Shown: positions 14,039 through 14,082 of the stretch, piece after piece | Layout of the letters: the number at the start of each line of letters is the position of its first letter | How positions within the stretch are numbered: the stretch's first letter is position 1 | From: Deltaproteobacteria bacterium | GTDB taxonomy: Bacteria > Desulfobacterota > Syntrophia > Syntrophales > JAAYKM01 | Direction of reading: 5' to 3' | DNA: 14,082 bases | Assembly: GCA_019136935.1 (NCBI GenBank) | Contig: JAGVTI010000114.1 | Location: 1-14,082, forward strand | Position numbers and translations under genes: made by a program | The notes under the pieces: model-generated | Database searches by the model: none | Seen by the model: only the letters and a program-made list of their open reading frames with translations | What the model was told of the DNA's origin: nothing

Positions 14039-14082
14039 TCGCGGAGCCCCCTTCCGGTCAGTTTGAGGAACACGTCCTCCAG
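14035..14082 (-). CDS. ABC transporter ATPase, C-terminal end (partial)
   Basis: The last 15 codons and stop of a gene that runs off the right edge are visible. They read LEDVFLKLTGRGLRE, the typical C-terminus of ATPases that pair with ABC-2 permeases (LEDVFL-x-LTG). The stop TGA overlaps the permease start ATG. Together with the permease it would make a two-component exporter. The catalytic parts lie outside the window. The call rests on this short tail and on the overlap with the permease. Confidence 0.8.
   Translation of the reverse strand: MEDVFLKLTGRGLRE

Noticed and set aside
1..14082. CRISPR array, tRNA, insertion sequence or phage genes
   Set aside because: I looked for regular spaced repeats, clover-leaf sequences, transposase or integrase motifs and found none.

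Overview
The window is a 14 kb piece of a chromosome with high GC content and dense, ordinary housekeeping genes. The mix suggests an anaerobic or syntrophic member of the Desulfobacterota (old Deltaproteobacteria), perhaps of the Syntrophus/Smithella type. It contains a stand-alone acyl-adenylating enzyme, a 4HBT thioesterase, a short QueF, a glycine-zipper OmpA lipoprotein, a CcdA/TlpA pair and a DUF374 acyltransferase. The assignment is inference: no rRNA or other phylogenetic marker is present. No complete mobile element, phage gene, CRISPR array or tRNA was seen.

Layout from left to right. Bases 1-283 appear non-coding. Two plus-strand genes follow: an AMP-forming acyl/aryl ligase (284-1672) and a hotdog thioesterase (1855-2319). 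They converge on queF (minus, 2381-2785). A divergent region of about 320 bases carries a good promoter for transketolase (3105-5159), which ends in a clear intrinsic terminator. After a 458-base spacer with a near-consensus promoter comes an OmpA-type lipoprotein (5618-6280), followed by large hairpins and a spacer that ends in an intrinsic terminator just before recQ (6741-8615). recQ converges on truA (minus, 8685-9491). The truA/acyltransferase spacer holds a degenerate MITE-like repeat. The DUF374 acyltransferase (9909-10619) converges on a minus-strand block. Read 5' to 3' on the minus strand, that block is: the last residues of an ABC transporter ATPase, its ABC-2 permease, alanine dehydrogenase, then a CcdA/TlpA pair.

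Functional links. The ATPase and permease genes overlap by four bases (ATGA) and form one exporter. ccdA and tlpA are separated by 8 bases, and the tlpA ribosome site overlaps the ccdA stop, so they look like a transmembrane electron conduit feeding a periplasmic thioredoxin-like lipoprotein. queF and truA both act on tRNA modification but are not adjacent. The ligase and thioesterase are plausible partners in making or turning over an acyl- or aryl-thioester, but the substrate cannot be read from the sequence.

I found no new multi-gene system. The items most worth a second look are the intergenic structures: the repeat at 9653-9824, the terminator placed before recQ, the long hairpin after the ompA-like gene, and the twin inverted repeats between ald and ccdA.
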